A stretch of 64,000 nt of DNA. It comes from Hyphomicrobiales bacterium (GTDB lineage Bacteria; Pseudomonadota; Alphaproteobacteria; Rhizobiales; Rhizobiaceae). Within the stretch, counting starts at the first letter, position 1. Each line of letters begins with the position of its first letter. This document shows positions 8,826-17,800 of this stretch, piece after piece. The DNA is taken from NCBI GenBank assembly GCA_900473685.1, contig UCNE01000005.1, forward strand, positions 62,001 to 126,000, written 5' to 3'. Under the pieces are notes generated by a model. It made no database searches and had not been told where the DNA came from. It saw only the letters and a list, made by a program, of their open reading frames with translations. Made by a program: the position numbers and the translations under genes.

Positions 8826-9664
8826 TCCGTGATCAGGGCCTCGTGTCGAAAATCTGGCGTTTTGCTGTCTGGGCAGTCGCCGGGCTGTTCATTATCAATC
8901 TTATCGGCGTCATTGCGGCCGTCGTGGTCAATTCCTTTGCCACCCGCTGGCTCGGCACCTGGCTGCCGGTTGGCCTGACGACGAAGTGGTATTTCAGCGC
9001 CTGGAAGGAGTTCCAGCTGTCGAGCGTCGTGTTCGTGACGTTCCAGATCGTCTTCACCGTGGTGCTGATTTCCGGGGTTCTTGGGGTGACCACAGCTTAT
9101 GCGCTGGCGCGGCGGGATTTTCCGGGCAAGCGCCTCGTCGTCTTGCTTTTTCTGCTACCCTTGCTCATTCCGCCGCTGACCTACGGCATTCCATTGGCGA
9201 CGGTGCTCTACCAGATTGGCCTCGGCGGTTCCTTCTGGGGCGTCGTGCTGATCAATCTCGTCCCCTCGCTGCCCTTCGTCGTTCTGGTGATGATCCCGTT
9301 CATCGAGCAGATCGACCCGCGCATCGAGGCCGCGGCCCGTGTCTTTGGGGCAGGCACCGGCAGCCTGTTTCTGCGTATCCTCCTGCCGCTTCTGCTGCCC
9401 GGCATGCTGGCGGCGCTGCTTCTGGTGCTGGTGCGGACCATCGCCATGTTCGAGCTGACCTTCCTGATTGCCGGGCCGACAAGCCAGACGCTGGTCGTTT
9501 CGCTCTACTACGCGGTCTTTGCCGCCGGTGTGCGGGCCGGGCAATCGATCGACGCCATGGCGGTGATCTATATGGTGACGACCCTGTTCTGGCTGATCCT
9601 TGCCCTGCAATTCGTCAACCCGTCGCAGATTGTCGCCCGCGCCAAACAACAGCCGGCCGAATGA
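8822..9664 (+). CDS. ABC transporter permease (second)
   Basis: A 280-residue inner-membrane permease, partner of the preceding one. It has six hydrophobic segments and an EAA-type loop (EAAARVFGAGTGSLFLRILLPLL, about 163-185). The start MIRDQGLVSK follows GGGAGATGCCGCT; the frame is open further upstream but that would overlap the preceding gene with unrelated sequence. Its stop is separated from the uxuB start by one base, so transport and catabolism are co-expressed. Confidence 0.92.
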   Translation: MIRDQGLVSKIWRFAVWAVAGLFIINLIGVIAAVVVNSFATRWLGTWLPVGLTTKWYFSAWKEFQLSSVVFVTFQIVFTVVLISGVLGVTTAYALARRDFPGKRLVVLLFLLPLLIPPLTYGIPLATVLYQIGLGGSFWGVVLINLVPSLPFVVLVMIPFIEQIDPRIEAAARVFGAGTGSLFLRILLPLLLPGMLAALLLVLVRTIAMFELTFLIAGPTSQTLVVSLYYAVFAAGVRAGQSIDAMAVIYMVTTLFWLILALQFVNPSQIVARAKQQPAE

Positions 9665-9665
9665 C

Positions 9666-11144
9666 ATGACCAGACTTTCCAGACAGAGCCTCCCCTCCCT
9701 GCCGCCTGCAATCCGCAGACCCGGCTATGATGCAAGTGGTGTCTCCATCGGTATCGTCCATCTCGGCATCGGTGCCTTTCACCGCGCCCATCAGGCCGTC
9801 TATACCGACGGTGTGCTGGCGCGCGATCCCTCCTGGGGCATCTGCGGCGTCTCGCTGCGCAGTGCCGACACCCGCGACGCGCTTGGCCCCCAGGACGATC
9901 TATACACACTGAAGGTTCAGGACGGCAGCGGCGAGCAGTTGCGCGTCATCGCCAGCGTCGTCGAAATGCTCGTTGCGCCGGAAAGTCCGGAAGCGGTTCT
10001 GGCCCGCATGGCGGATCCCGCAACGCGGATTGTTTCGCTGACGATCACGGAAAAGGGCTATTGCCACAATCCGGCAACCGGCGCACTGGATGAAAACCAC
10101 CCAAGCGTCCTCCACGATCTGCAGAACCCTGGCCGTCCAAAATCTGCACCCGGCTTCATCGTCGAGGCGCTGGCCCGCAGGCGGGCGGCGGGCGTGCCGC
10201 CGTTTACACTGCTGTCCTGCGACAACCTTCCATCGAACGGCCATGTACTCAAGCGCGTGATTGTCCGCTTTGCGCAATTGCGCAGCAAGGAGCTGGGCGA
10301 CTTTGTCCGCGGCGTTTCCGCGCCCTCGACGATGGTCGATCGCATCGTGCCCGCCACGACGGACCGCGACCGCGAAGCGGTTGCCGCTGCGCTTGGCGTG
10401 ACCGATGCCTGGCCGGTGGTCACCGAGCCGTTTTCCCAATGGGTGATCGAGGATGACTTCCCGCTCGGCCGGCCGGCATGGGACGCTGCAGGCGCCGTTT
10501 TCGTTACCGACGTCTCCGTCTACGAGAACATGAAGCTGCGGCTCCTCAACGGCAGCCATTCCACGCTCGCCTATCTCGGCTTCCTCGCGGGTGCCGAAAC
10601 GGTAGCCGAGGCCATGACGCTCGATGGCATGCAGGACCTGATTGAAGGCCTGATGCGCGACGAGGCGAGCCCGACACTGCCGGTGCTATCCGGGTTCGAT
10701 CTCCCTGCCTATCGCCGCGACCTGATCGCCCGTTTCAACAATCCGGCCCTGCGCCACAAAATCATGCAGATTGCCATGGACGGCTCCCAAAAGCTTCCCC
10801 AACGGCTCCTGAACACGATCCGCGACAGGATCGCAACGGGCCAACCTTATCCGGCACTGGCGCTCGGGGTTGCCGCATGGATCGGCTATGTAAGCCGGCG
10901 CGATCAGAATGGCGATATCATCAAGGTCAACGATCCACTCGCGGACAGGATCGCATCAAACCTGCAGGCGACGACTTCGCCCAGCGAGCGTGTCGATGCC
11001 ATATTGGGTCTATCAGATGTCTTCGGGCAGGACCTGCCACACAATGCGGCCTTCAGGAAAAGCTTGATCCAGTCCCTAAGTGCCGTCGAATTCGAAGGTG
11101 CATCCCGCGCGGTTAAATCACACCGCGCCCTTTTTGATTTATAG
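9666..11144 (+). CDS. uxuB: Fructuronate reductase / mannitol dehydrogenase family
   Basis: A 492-residue polyol-specific long-chain dehydrogenase. The NAD-binding start shows IVHLGIGAFHRAHQA (about 30-44), typical of UxuB/MtlK. Other marks are SLTITEKGYC, LSCDNLPSNG, and MKLRLLNGSHS with the catalytic Lys-Asn-His region. Within a cluster that has uxaC and uxuA the likely reaction is NADH-dependent reduction of fructuronate to mannonate. Mannitol or tagaturonate specificity cannot be excluded from sequence alone. It is the last gene of the uxaC operon. Confidence 0.88.
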   Translation: MTRLSRQSLPSLPPAIRRPGYDASGVSIGIVHLGIGAFHRAHQAVYTDGVLARDPSWGICGVSLRSADTRDALGPQDDLYTLKVQDGSGEQLRVIASVVEMLVAPESPEAVLARMADPATRIVSLTITEKGYCHNPATGALDENHPSVLHDLQNPGRPKSAPGFIVEALARRRAAGVPPFTLLSCDNLPSNGHVLKRVIVRFAQLRSKELGDFVRGVSAPSTMVDRIVPATTDRDREAVAAALGVTDAWPVVTEPFSQWVIEDDFPLGRPAWDAAGAVFVTDVSVYENMKLRLLNGSHSTLAYLGFLAGAETVAEAMTLDGMQDLIEGLMRDEASPTLPVLSGFDLPAYRRDLIARFNNPALRHKIMQIAMDGSQKLPQRLLNTIRDRIATGQPYPALALGVAAWIGYVSRRDQNGDIIKVNDPLADRIASNLQATTSPSERVDAILGLSDVFGQDLPHNAAFRKSLIQSLSAVEFEGASRAVKSHRALFDL

Positions 11145-11182
11145 GGAGTTGCCCCACGGCATTGGTGGGCGGATCACTCCCT
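11143..11182. terminator. Hairpin between convergent genes
   Basis: AGGGAGT (11143-11149) and ACTCCCT (11176-11182) pair perfectly around an inner GC-rich stem (GCCCCAC with GTGGGC, one bulge). It starts inside the uxuB stop codon and lies before the end of the convergent small gene at 11189, so it could stop transcription from both sides. There is no T-run, so Rho-independent action is uncertain. Confidence 0.4.
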
Positions 11183-11188
11183 CCTGCG

Positions 11189-11494
11189 TTAAATTCCCGA
11201 TCCTCCAAACTGTGGAGCGTCGTTACCTTCCCATGGTGAGGGCATCGAGGCGCGACCGAGATTGGCGGCGGGCATCGGCATCCAGCATTTCAGCTCCGGT
11301 TCGGCATATTCTATAATGCAGCCTGGAGAAGAATCAGCAGCTCGCCAACCCTCTACGCCGAATCGATCACCATGCGACCAGTAGGCGAGATCAACATCCG
11401 CTGGACCCTGTTCGGACGGGCGAACCGTGACCAGGATCCGGCTGCCATCCTTGGGCGCGCTTGCCATTGGTCGCCACTGGTCTGAATGGTTCAT
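11189..11494 (-). CDS. Small DUF551-like protein
   Basis: A 101-residue soluble protein starting MNHSDQWRPMASAPKDGS after a strong AAGGGAGG ribosome site. The pattern W-P-x-x-x-A-P-K-D-G-x-R-I-L, an internal DLAYWSHGD and the later ELKCWMPMP is that of the small DUF551-like proteins common in rhizobia and phages. No catalytic residues are evident and the function is unknown. It stands alone, convergent with uxuB. Confidence 0.7.
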   Translation of the reverse strand: MNHSDQWRPMASAPKDGSRILVTVRPSEQGPADVDLAYWSHGDRFGVEGWRAADSSPGCIIEYAEPELKCWMPMPAANLGRASMPSPWEGNDAPQFGGSGI

Positions 11495-11724
11495 CGTTTT
11501 TTCCTCCCTTGTTGCGGCTGGAAGTGTCCTCCTGCCATCGTGAACGGTCAACCCAAACTCTGCAGGATCGCCACAACGTGCATGACTTCGGTTCGTCCGG
11601 CAATCAGGAACGTTTCCTTCAGGTCCGGGCAAGCTTCGCCGTGAAACCTGCGAACCAGATTCGCCCTCAATGGCCGTCCATCACGATCAGGTTGACCTGA
11701 CATTACGCCTAATTCGGAGAGCCA

Positions 11725-12159
11725 ATGGCCATCTTCTTTCGCACCTTCATAGATGCAGATGTCGCGTTCGAGAAAATCGAAACGTCTCTATCGGAAACTC
11801 CGGCATTCGACGGCTACTTCAGTGTCCACGGCGGCCATACCTTCTCACGGCCGAATGATATGGGCGCAGAAGAATTCAAACAGGAAGTCGTCGATGCGTT
11901 GCGTAGCATCTGGGAGAAGGCGCAGTTTTGGGCCGTATATCTATGCGAGGATCAGCAGAACGGATTGACTCTCAATGAGATCACCGCGGCGGCGATCCAG
12001 CTTGGCTCAAATTATCCTGGCGCGGTCGTTATTACGCTGAGCATTCTCGGGCGTGTCGATAGCGATTCCGATCTCGAGTTGATTTTCGTGTGCTTTGTGC
12101 AGGATTCCGAACGCCGGAACTTCCGCGCACGCTACGAGGGGAAATTCGTTTCGAGGTAG
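11725..12159 (+). CDS. Hypothetical protein, 144 residues
   Basis: A complete ORF with GGAGAGCC before the ATG. The product is mixed alpha/beta with alternating hydrophobic strands (AQFWAVYLCED, AVVITLSILG, LELIFVCFVQD) and no membrane segment or signal peptide. It shows no motif I recognise. Size and composition resemble immunity- or contact-system-type small proteins, but there is no toxin gene beside it, so this is only a passing resemblance. It lies next to an IS6 remnant, which suggests acquisition. Confidence 0.6.
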   Translation: MAIFFRTFIDADVAFEKIETSLSETPAFDGYFSVHGGHTFSRPNDMGAEEFKQEVVDALRSIWEKAQFWAVYLCEDQQNGLTLNEITAAAIQLGSNYPGAVVITLSILGRVDSDSDLELIFVCFVQDSERRNFRARYEGKFVSR

Positions 12160-12197
12160 AAGCCACCAGGCAAAATGGTGAAAGTTCCGCTGGATTG

Positions 12198-12302
12198 CCT
12201 GATGAGCAATCGCTTGGCGGCCTTCGTGTCACGCCGGCTCTGAACAACCTCGTCGAGACCATAGCCTTCTTGATCAAGGGCGCGCCAGAGCCAGTGCTCT
12301 CT
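12198..12302 (-). mobile_element. IS6-family transposase scrap
   Basis: On the minus strand one frame reads REHWLWRALDQEGYGLDE, VVQSRRDTKAAKRLL and IR. This matches the second-catalytic-Asp region of IS6 transposases and the equivalent segment of the broken copy at 1.2-1.9 kb. Both ends are missing. It is a different copy by its residues. Together with the 1.2 kb copy, in the same orientation, it brackets the hexuronate island. Confidence 0.75.
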
Positions 12303-12416
12303 GCCTGTTCACCGATGCCGCGTTTATGTGACAACGCCAGTCTGTAATAAAAAGCGCGGTCGTGCAGCCCCCACGAACAAGCGGGCCGCAGATGCGCCTG
12401 CTCTCGCGCCGGAGCT

Positions 12417-13112
12417 TCATTGCAAGACTGTCGGGGCTGTGAACGTATAACCAACGCCATAGACCACCTTTATTGGCACTTCCAGGTTGGTCTGCTCGCC
12501 TATCTTGCGGCGAAGGCGACTTACGACTGCATCCAGGTGCCGGTTGTCGAAATGGGTTTTGGGGCGGGCAATGGTTTCCACCAGCTCCTTGCGTTCGCAA
12601 ACACCACCGTCATGTTTGCAGAGCGTCCTGACAAGCGCGAACTCAGTTGCTGTTAGCTTGAGTGAGCGCTGGTTCGGCGCAGTGAGGGTCCAGTTTCTGC
12701 TGTCCAGTGCCCATTTGCCCGCGGCGTTGTCCGCAAAATCAGCGTGATCCCCTGTTCGCCGCAGCAGGCTACGGATCGCTGCTTCGATCTCCCGCAAGGT
12801 GCTGTGCTTGACGAGATAAATGTCAGCGCCACTTTCAAAGCCTCGAATACGGTCGTCGCCGTCGCCAAGAGCTGTCAACATGATGATTCCGCAACGATAG
12901 GTTCCGCGGATTTCGCTGGCCAGATCGAACCCATTGCCATCAGGCAGCCCGACATCGAGGATGATGACATCAGGTGGCTCATCATTGACCAGTGCCCGGC
13001 GCAAGCCTTCTGCTGTCGCAGTCCCTTCGGCCGTGAAACCGCACAATCCCAGGAAATCAACCAGATCCTTGCGGAGCCGCTGTTCGTCCTCGACGATCAA
13101 AATGCGGGTCAA
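12417..13112 (-). CDS. OmpR-family response regulator
   Basis: A 231-residue regulator with receiver (1-120) and winged-helix Trans_reg_C domain (about 135-225). The acidic pair is E8/D9, phospho-acceptor D53 (VIILDVGLPDGNG), switch Thr T80 and conserved Lys K102 (LVKHST). The output domain shows LTATEFALVRTLCKHDG and HLDAVVSRLRRKIG. It shares an ATGA overlap with the downstream-encoded sensor kinase gene. The pair diverges from the giant autotransporter gene, the obvious candidate target. Confidence 0.93.
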   Translation of the reverse strand: MTRILIVEDEQRLRKDLVDFLGLCGFTAEGTATAEGLRRALVNDEPPDVIILDVGLPDGNGFDLASEIRGTYRCGIIMLTALGDGDDRIRGFESGADIYLVKHSTLREIEAAIRSLLRRTGDHADFADNAAGKWALDSRNWTLTAPNQRSLKLTATEFALVRTLCKHDGGVCERKELVETIARPKTHFDNRHLDAVVSRLRRKIGEQTNLEVPIKVVYGVGYTFTAPTVLQ

Positions 13113-14557
13113 GTCATCAACTCCTCTTGCAGGGCGGGCTCTGTCGCTCCGCTCAACACAGGCAAACGCGCCACAGCCGCCGTTCCCCCTCCTTCGCGGG
13201 GGTGCAGCTCCAATGTGCCGCCATGATAGGCCAGAAGCTTACGGGAAGAGTAAAGACCAAGTCCGGTCCCGCTTCCGGCCTTGGCGTTCGAGGCTCGAAA
13301 GAAGCGGCGGCCAATCTTGTGCAACTCTGCTTTCGGTATGCCGATACCGCGATCAGACACCTGGATAACGACGGAGCCATGTGCCGACAGGGTATCAATG
13401 TGAATGGGTTGGGTCTCGGGTGAATATTTGAGCGCGTTGTCGATGAGATTGATGACGACGGTCGCCAGCATATCGGGATCGACGAAAATCGAAGTTGCTT
13501 CGCCGCCCGTCTTGAAATGCAATCGTTCACCTCGCCCGGTCATGTCGAAATGCAACTGCACATCGGCCATGAGAGATCCGATCTGCATCGATTGCGGCCG
13601 AAAGCCATTGTCCCGGTCGTTCGTCATGAAGCGATCAATCAGGGAGAACAGCCGGTCCAGCGCCTCGCCGATCCCGGAAAGCCGTTCCATCGTTGCTTCA
13701 CGCGATCTGTCGCCGACAAGGCCGATCATGTCGGCGGCATTTCGGATAACCGCCAGAGGCGTCCGAAACTCGTGGCCAACAATGCGCATGAAGTCGGCCT
13801 GTTCCTCACGAAGGGCGCGTTCGGTTTCAAGGCTGGTACTCAATTGGTTTTCAAGGTTCTTGCGTTCCACCACTTCCCGGGACAACGCGTCGTTCTTCTC
13901 GCGCAGGGCCGCTGATAGTCGCGAACTGACCATGAAGAGGAGGCAGGCGAACAGAGCGATCAGAAATAGAACGCCCTGCAACAGGTACCACGCGTTGCGA
14001 TTGTCGAGGACCGTGATGTCTTGCGCCGCCACCGGATTCCAATACTCGATGGCGCTGTGAACTATACTGGCTGCGATATATTCGCCCAGTACCGCCATCG
14101 TAAACCATCGTAAAAGCCAAGGCTGTGTCCGGTCACGCAGGAGCGCCAGGCACATCACGGACATCATGATGATCGTGAAAAGGGTCGATGAGTGGATGCG
14201 GAGGGCAAGGTTTCCCGGATCGACGGCGAGGGCGATGCTCCAGACCACGACCTGAAAAATCAGCAGCGAAATACCGATCCAAGTGTGGCGGGGTTGGCCT
14301 AGGAAGCGCGCCAGCCCTTCGGCGAGCAGAACTAGACCAAGTTTGATAACAGTGTTGTGCAGCACGATGGACCATGCTGCCGGCTGCTCGGCCCTCAAAA
14401 TCATCAAGAGAAGCCCTATGGCAATTGCGGTAAACCCCGCCGCGAGAAGCTTGAGTTCGTAGAGATGCCGCCAAGCAAGCCAGACGAAAATCCAGACGAC
14501 CGCTTGCAGGCTGGCAGTCGCCAGATTAACGACCAGGATTGTCTTGAGATCAAGCAT
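13109..14557 (-). CDS. Membrane sensor histidine kinase, seven predicted TM segments
   Basis: A 482-residue kinase. Seven hydrophobic segments fill residues 7-212 (for example 7-29, 35-54, 62-83, 92-111, 123-140, 150-169, 189-212), with no large periplasmic domain, as in 7TM-type sensors. A coiled-coil (213-250) leads to HisKA with phospho-acceptor H262 (GHEFRTPLAV). The N box has N374, the G1 box DRGIGIP starts at D402, and the G2 box is GSGTGLGL. It is translated just before its response regulator. The signal is unknown; membrane-state or small hydrophobic ligands are typical for this layout. Confidence 0.92.
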   Translation of the reverse strand: MLDLKTILVVNLATASLQAVVWIFVWLAWRHLYELKLLAAGFTAIAIGLLLMILRAEQPAAWSIVLHNTVIKLGLVLLAEGLARFLGQPRHTWIGISLLIFQVVVWSIALAVDPGNLALRIHSSTLFTIIMMSVMCLALLRDRTQPWLLRWFTMAVLGEYIAASIVHSAIEYWNPVAAQDITVLDNRNAWYLLQGVLFLIALFACLLFMVSSRLSAALREKNDALSREVVERKNLENQLSTSLETERALREEQADFMRIVGHEFRTPLAVIRNAADMIGLVGDRSREATMERLSGIGEALDRLFSLIDRFMTNDRDNGFRPQSMQIGSLMADVQLHFDMTGRGERLHFKTGGEATSIFVDPDMLATVVINLIDNALKYSPETQPIHIDTLSAHGSVVIQVSDRGIGIPKAELHKIGRRFFRASNAKAGSGTGLGLYSSRKLLAYHGGTLELHPREGGGTAAVARLPVLSGATEPALQEELMT

Positions 14558-14663
14558 TCTTGAGCATTTTTACAGTGGCTCCTGCTGCTGCAAGTCACAA
14601 CATATAGCTGGCAGGAGACGAGCTCGGACGCAAGAATAATCAAGTGATGTAAGAATTTGTAGG

Positions 14664-14677
14664 AATTCAGCTGAATT
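14664..14677. promoter_or_regulatory. Perfect 14-base palindrome in the kinase/autotransporter divergent region
   Basis: AATTCAGCTGAATT is a perfect palindrome in the roughly 280-base region between the divergent kinase gene and the autotransporter start. Position and symmetry fit a regulator-binding site controlling one or both transcripts. OmpR-type regulators more often bind direct repeats, so a third regulator is possible. Confidence 0.45.
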
Positions 14678-14834
14678 GATCGGGTGATGTTTTGGTCGTC
14701 ATCGACTGGCAAATCTCAACGAACGTACACCGAGCGTCGCATGCAGGATTTGGTCAGAATTGAATCGTTTTGTTCGGTTGAATCTTCTGTGCTTGGCGCC
14801 TTATCGTTCGCTTCACTTTTGGGGGGCTCATCGC

Positions 14835-17800
14835 ATGAGGCATGTTGTACGCACCGGAAAGACCCGTCACAGATCATCCCTTCCTTCATCCAGGCGTAGC
14901 GACCAGGCTGCAGTCCTGTCCGATCGAAACACATCGCGTCTGCTGATGGTGCTGGCCTTGGGTCTCGGCGGGGCAACCGTAGCCGGCAATGCGGATGCGG
15001 GCTGCACCGGGGCCGCCACCCAGACAATCGGCCAGGCCGACTATGGATATACGTGGTCCGCCTGCTGGGGCGACAGCGGTGCTGATCAAGACGATAAGAG
15101 GGACGGCGAGCCAGGAGCGAACATAACGATCGACACCCAGGCCTCGTATACAGCCGGCGCAAGCCTGCCTTACACAGTGCCGTGGGAATCCGTTGGCGGC
15201 GTCATCATGACCTATACAATGGGTGGCGCAGGCGTCGACGAGGGAAGCGCTGGCGCAGGCGGTTCCGTGACGATCACCAATTCCGGCCCCATAACCCTGA
15301 CGAACTCGACAGATCCAGGCTCGATCGGCAGCTTGATTTCGGCGACGAGCTTCGGCGGCGATGGAGATTGGGATAACGACAACTACAAATCCAACGGCGG
15401 GGCTGGCGGGGCTGGAGGCGCGATAACGATCACTAACTACGGGGCGCTGGCCGTAGAATCTCTCAACTCGAACACGGCCAGAGGTATGACCGGCATTTTT
15501 GCCGTAAGCAAGGGCGGCGCCGGCGGCGAACAGAATAGTGGTGCGGCGGGCGAACAGTCGGGTGGTGCCGGCGGCAGCGGCGGTACCATCAACATCACCA
15601 ACACCGGGCAGGTGAATCTCGGCAGTGGGACCACCCCATTGAACGGACTGGACTATGTCTGGGGCCTTGCCGCCGAATCCACCGGCCAAGCAGGCGGTGA
15701 CGACAACGGCGCGGGCGGCGTGGGCGGCTCCATCGATATCGCGAACGGTTCGTCCGGCAATGCATCCGCCGGCGCGATCGGCATCTACGCGAACGACGCG
15801 GGCAGCGTGCGCGGCATCTATGCGCTGAGCCAGGGCGGTGACGGCACGGATTCTCATGACTCGTCTGACAATGGCGGCGGCGGCGCAGACGGTGATCAGA
15901 TCAATATCAGCACATATTCCGATATAACCGTGGTTGCCACCGGTGTCGGCATGAACGAACTGTCAGGCGGCATCGTTGCAATCAGTCAGGGTGGTGACGG
16001 CGGCGACGGTACGAAGTCAACGACCGGAGGCCACGGTGGGAACGGCTCTGCCTTCGGCTCGACACTGACCCTCCAGTCGGGCGCCACGGTTTCGACCCAA
16101 GGTGACAATGTCGTCGGCATAGCCGCGCTGGCTCTGGGCGGGCGTGGTGGTGACGGCGCAAACGGCGAGAAGGACAGCTCGGGCGGTAACGGCGGTGCCG
16201 TCGGTGAGATTCAGATGAACGTCCACGGCGCCATCAAGACCGATGGCGACCAGGCCTACGGCGTGCTGGGTGGGAGCATCGGCGGTCAGGGCGGCAACGG
16301 CGGCGATGACACGGCCGTTGTCGGCACGAGCGGCGGTGGCGGCTACGGTGGCGATGCCGGTTCCGTCGGCGCGTATATGACGAGTGGCTCCAAGATCACG
16401 ACAGTCGGGGATTTTTCGGCTGCAGTCACCTTGCATTCGATCGGCGGTGGGGGCGGCACCGGCGGCAACTTCACCGACGTGCTCGGCGGCGGCGCGGGCA
16501 ATGGCGGTAACGGCGGCAGTGGCAACACCGCTACCATCAACAATGCCGGCGGAACGATCAACACCTCAGGTGAACATTCCTACGGCATCCTGGTGCAGTC
16601 GATCGGCGGCAGCGGCGGCACTGGCGGAATCGCCGACGGGCTGACGCTCGAGCTGGGTGGTGATGGTGGCGACGGTGGGGAGGCCGAGACTGCCAGTGTC
16701 CAGAATTCCGGCGTGATCACCACTTCCGGCTATTCGGCGCACGGCATCATTGCGCAGTCGATCAGCGGCGGCGGCGGCGCTGCCGGTATGGCAGGCGGCA
16801 TCCTGTCGATCGGCGGTTCCGGCGGCAGCGGCAACTATGCAGGCACTGCCGAGGTCGAGAGTTCGGGCGTCATCAGCACGGCCGGCGATGCGGCGATCGG
16901 TATCATGGCACAGTCGATCGGCGGCGGCGGTGGTTCGGGTGGCGGAGCGAAGGGCATAGCGACCGTCGGAGGTTCGGGCGGGGCTGGTGGCTCCGGCAGT
17001 CATGCAAACGTATTGCTGACTGGCGGCTCGGTTACCACGCAGGGTGAGATGTCGCATGCGATCATGGCGCAATCAATCGGCGGGGGCGGCGGCAATGGCG
17101 GCAATGTGATCGACCTGTCGGTGGGTGTTCCGGCACTGGGTGTCGGCGGCACCGCCTCGGGCGGCGGTAGCGGCGGGTGGGTTTGCGTCACCAATGAAAA
17201 TGCCGGTGGCGATTGCCCCACAGTCTCTGGAGCGCCGCAGGCCGTCACAGTGGCGACCGCAGGTTCCGGTGCGGTCGGCATACTCGCGCAGTCGATCGGC
17301 GGCGGCGGCGGCAATGGCGGTAACGCCACGGGCGGCGATGCCGGGCTCGGTAGCTTCCAGATCGGCGGCGGTGGTGGTGGTGGCGGCTACGCAAACACCG
17401 TGAATGTCGCCTTCCAGGGCCTGTACCTGACGACCCAGGGTTCGCACGCCGCGGGCATACTCGCGCAGTCGATCGGCGGCGGCGGTGGCACTGGCGGTTC
17501 CGCCAGCTCCTATGCCGCCGATATAGGCTTCACGGCGTCTGTGGCAGTGGGCGGCACCGGTGGTTCCGGCGGCTACAGCCAAGAAGTTGGCGTGCACCTG
17601 ACTGATAGCGTCATCAAGACCGGCCAGGACGGCGGCGACGTGACTGACGCGATCGGCGTGCTGGCGCAGTCTATCAGCGGTGGTGGCGGCAATGGCGGCT
17701 CCTCGGTTGCCGATGCGCTGACCGTGGCGGTGCCGACCGGCGAAGACGTCTCACTAGCGATGAGCGTGGCCACGGCCGTCGGCGGCAGCGGCGGATCGAC

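Noticed and set aside
11725-12159. Unknown 144-residue protein considered as a toxin-system immunity protein
   Set aside because: No toxin, Rhs or secretion gene is adjacent and no immunity motif is visible; left as hypothetical.
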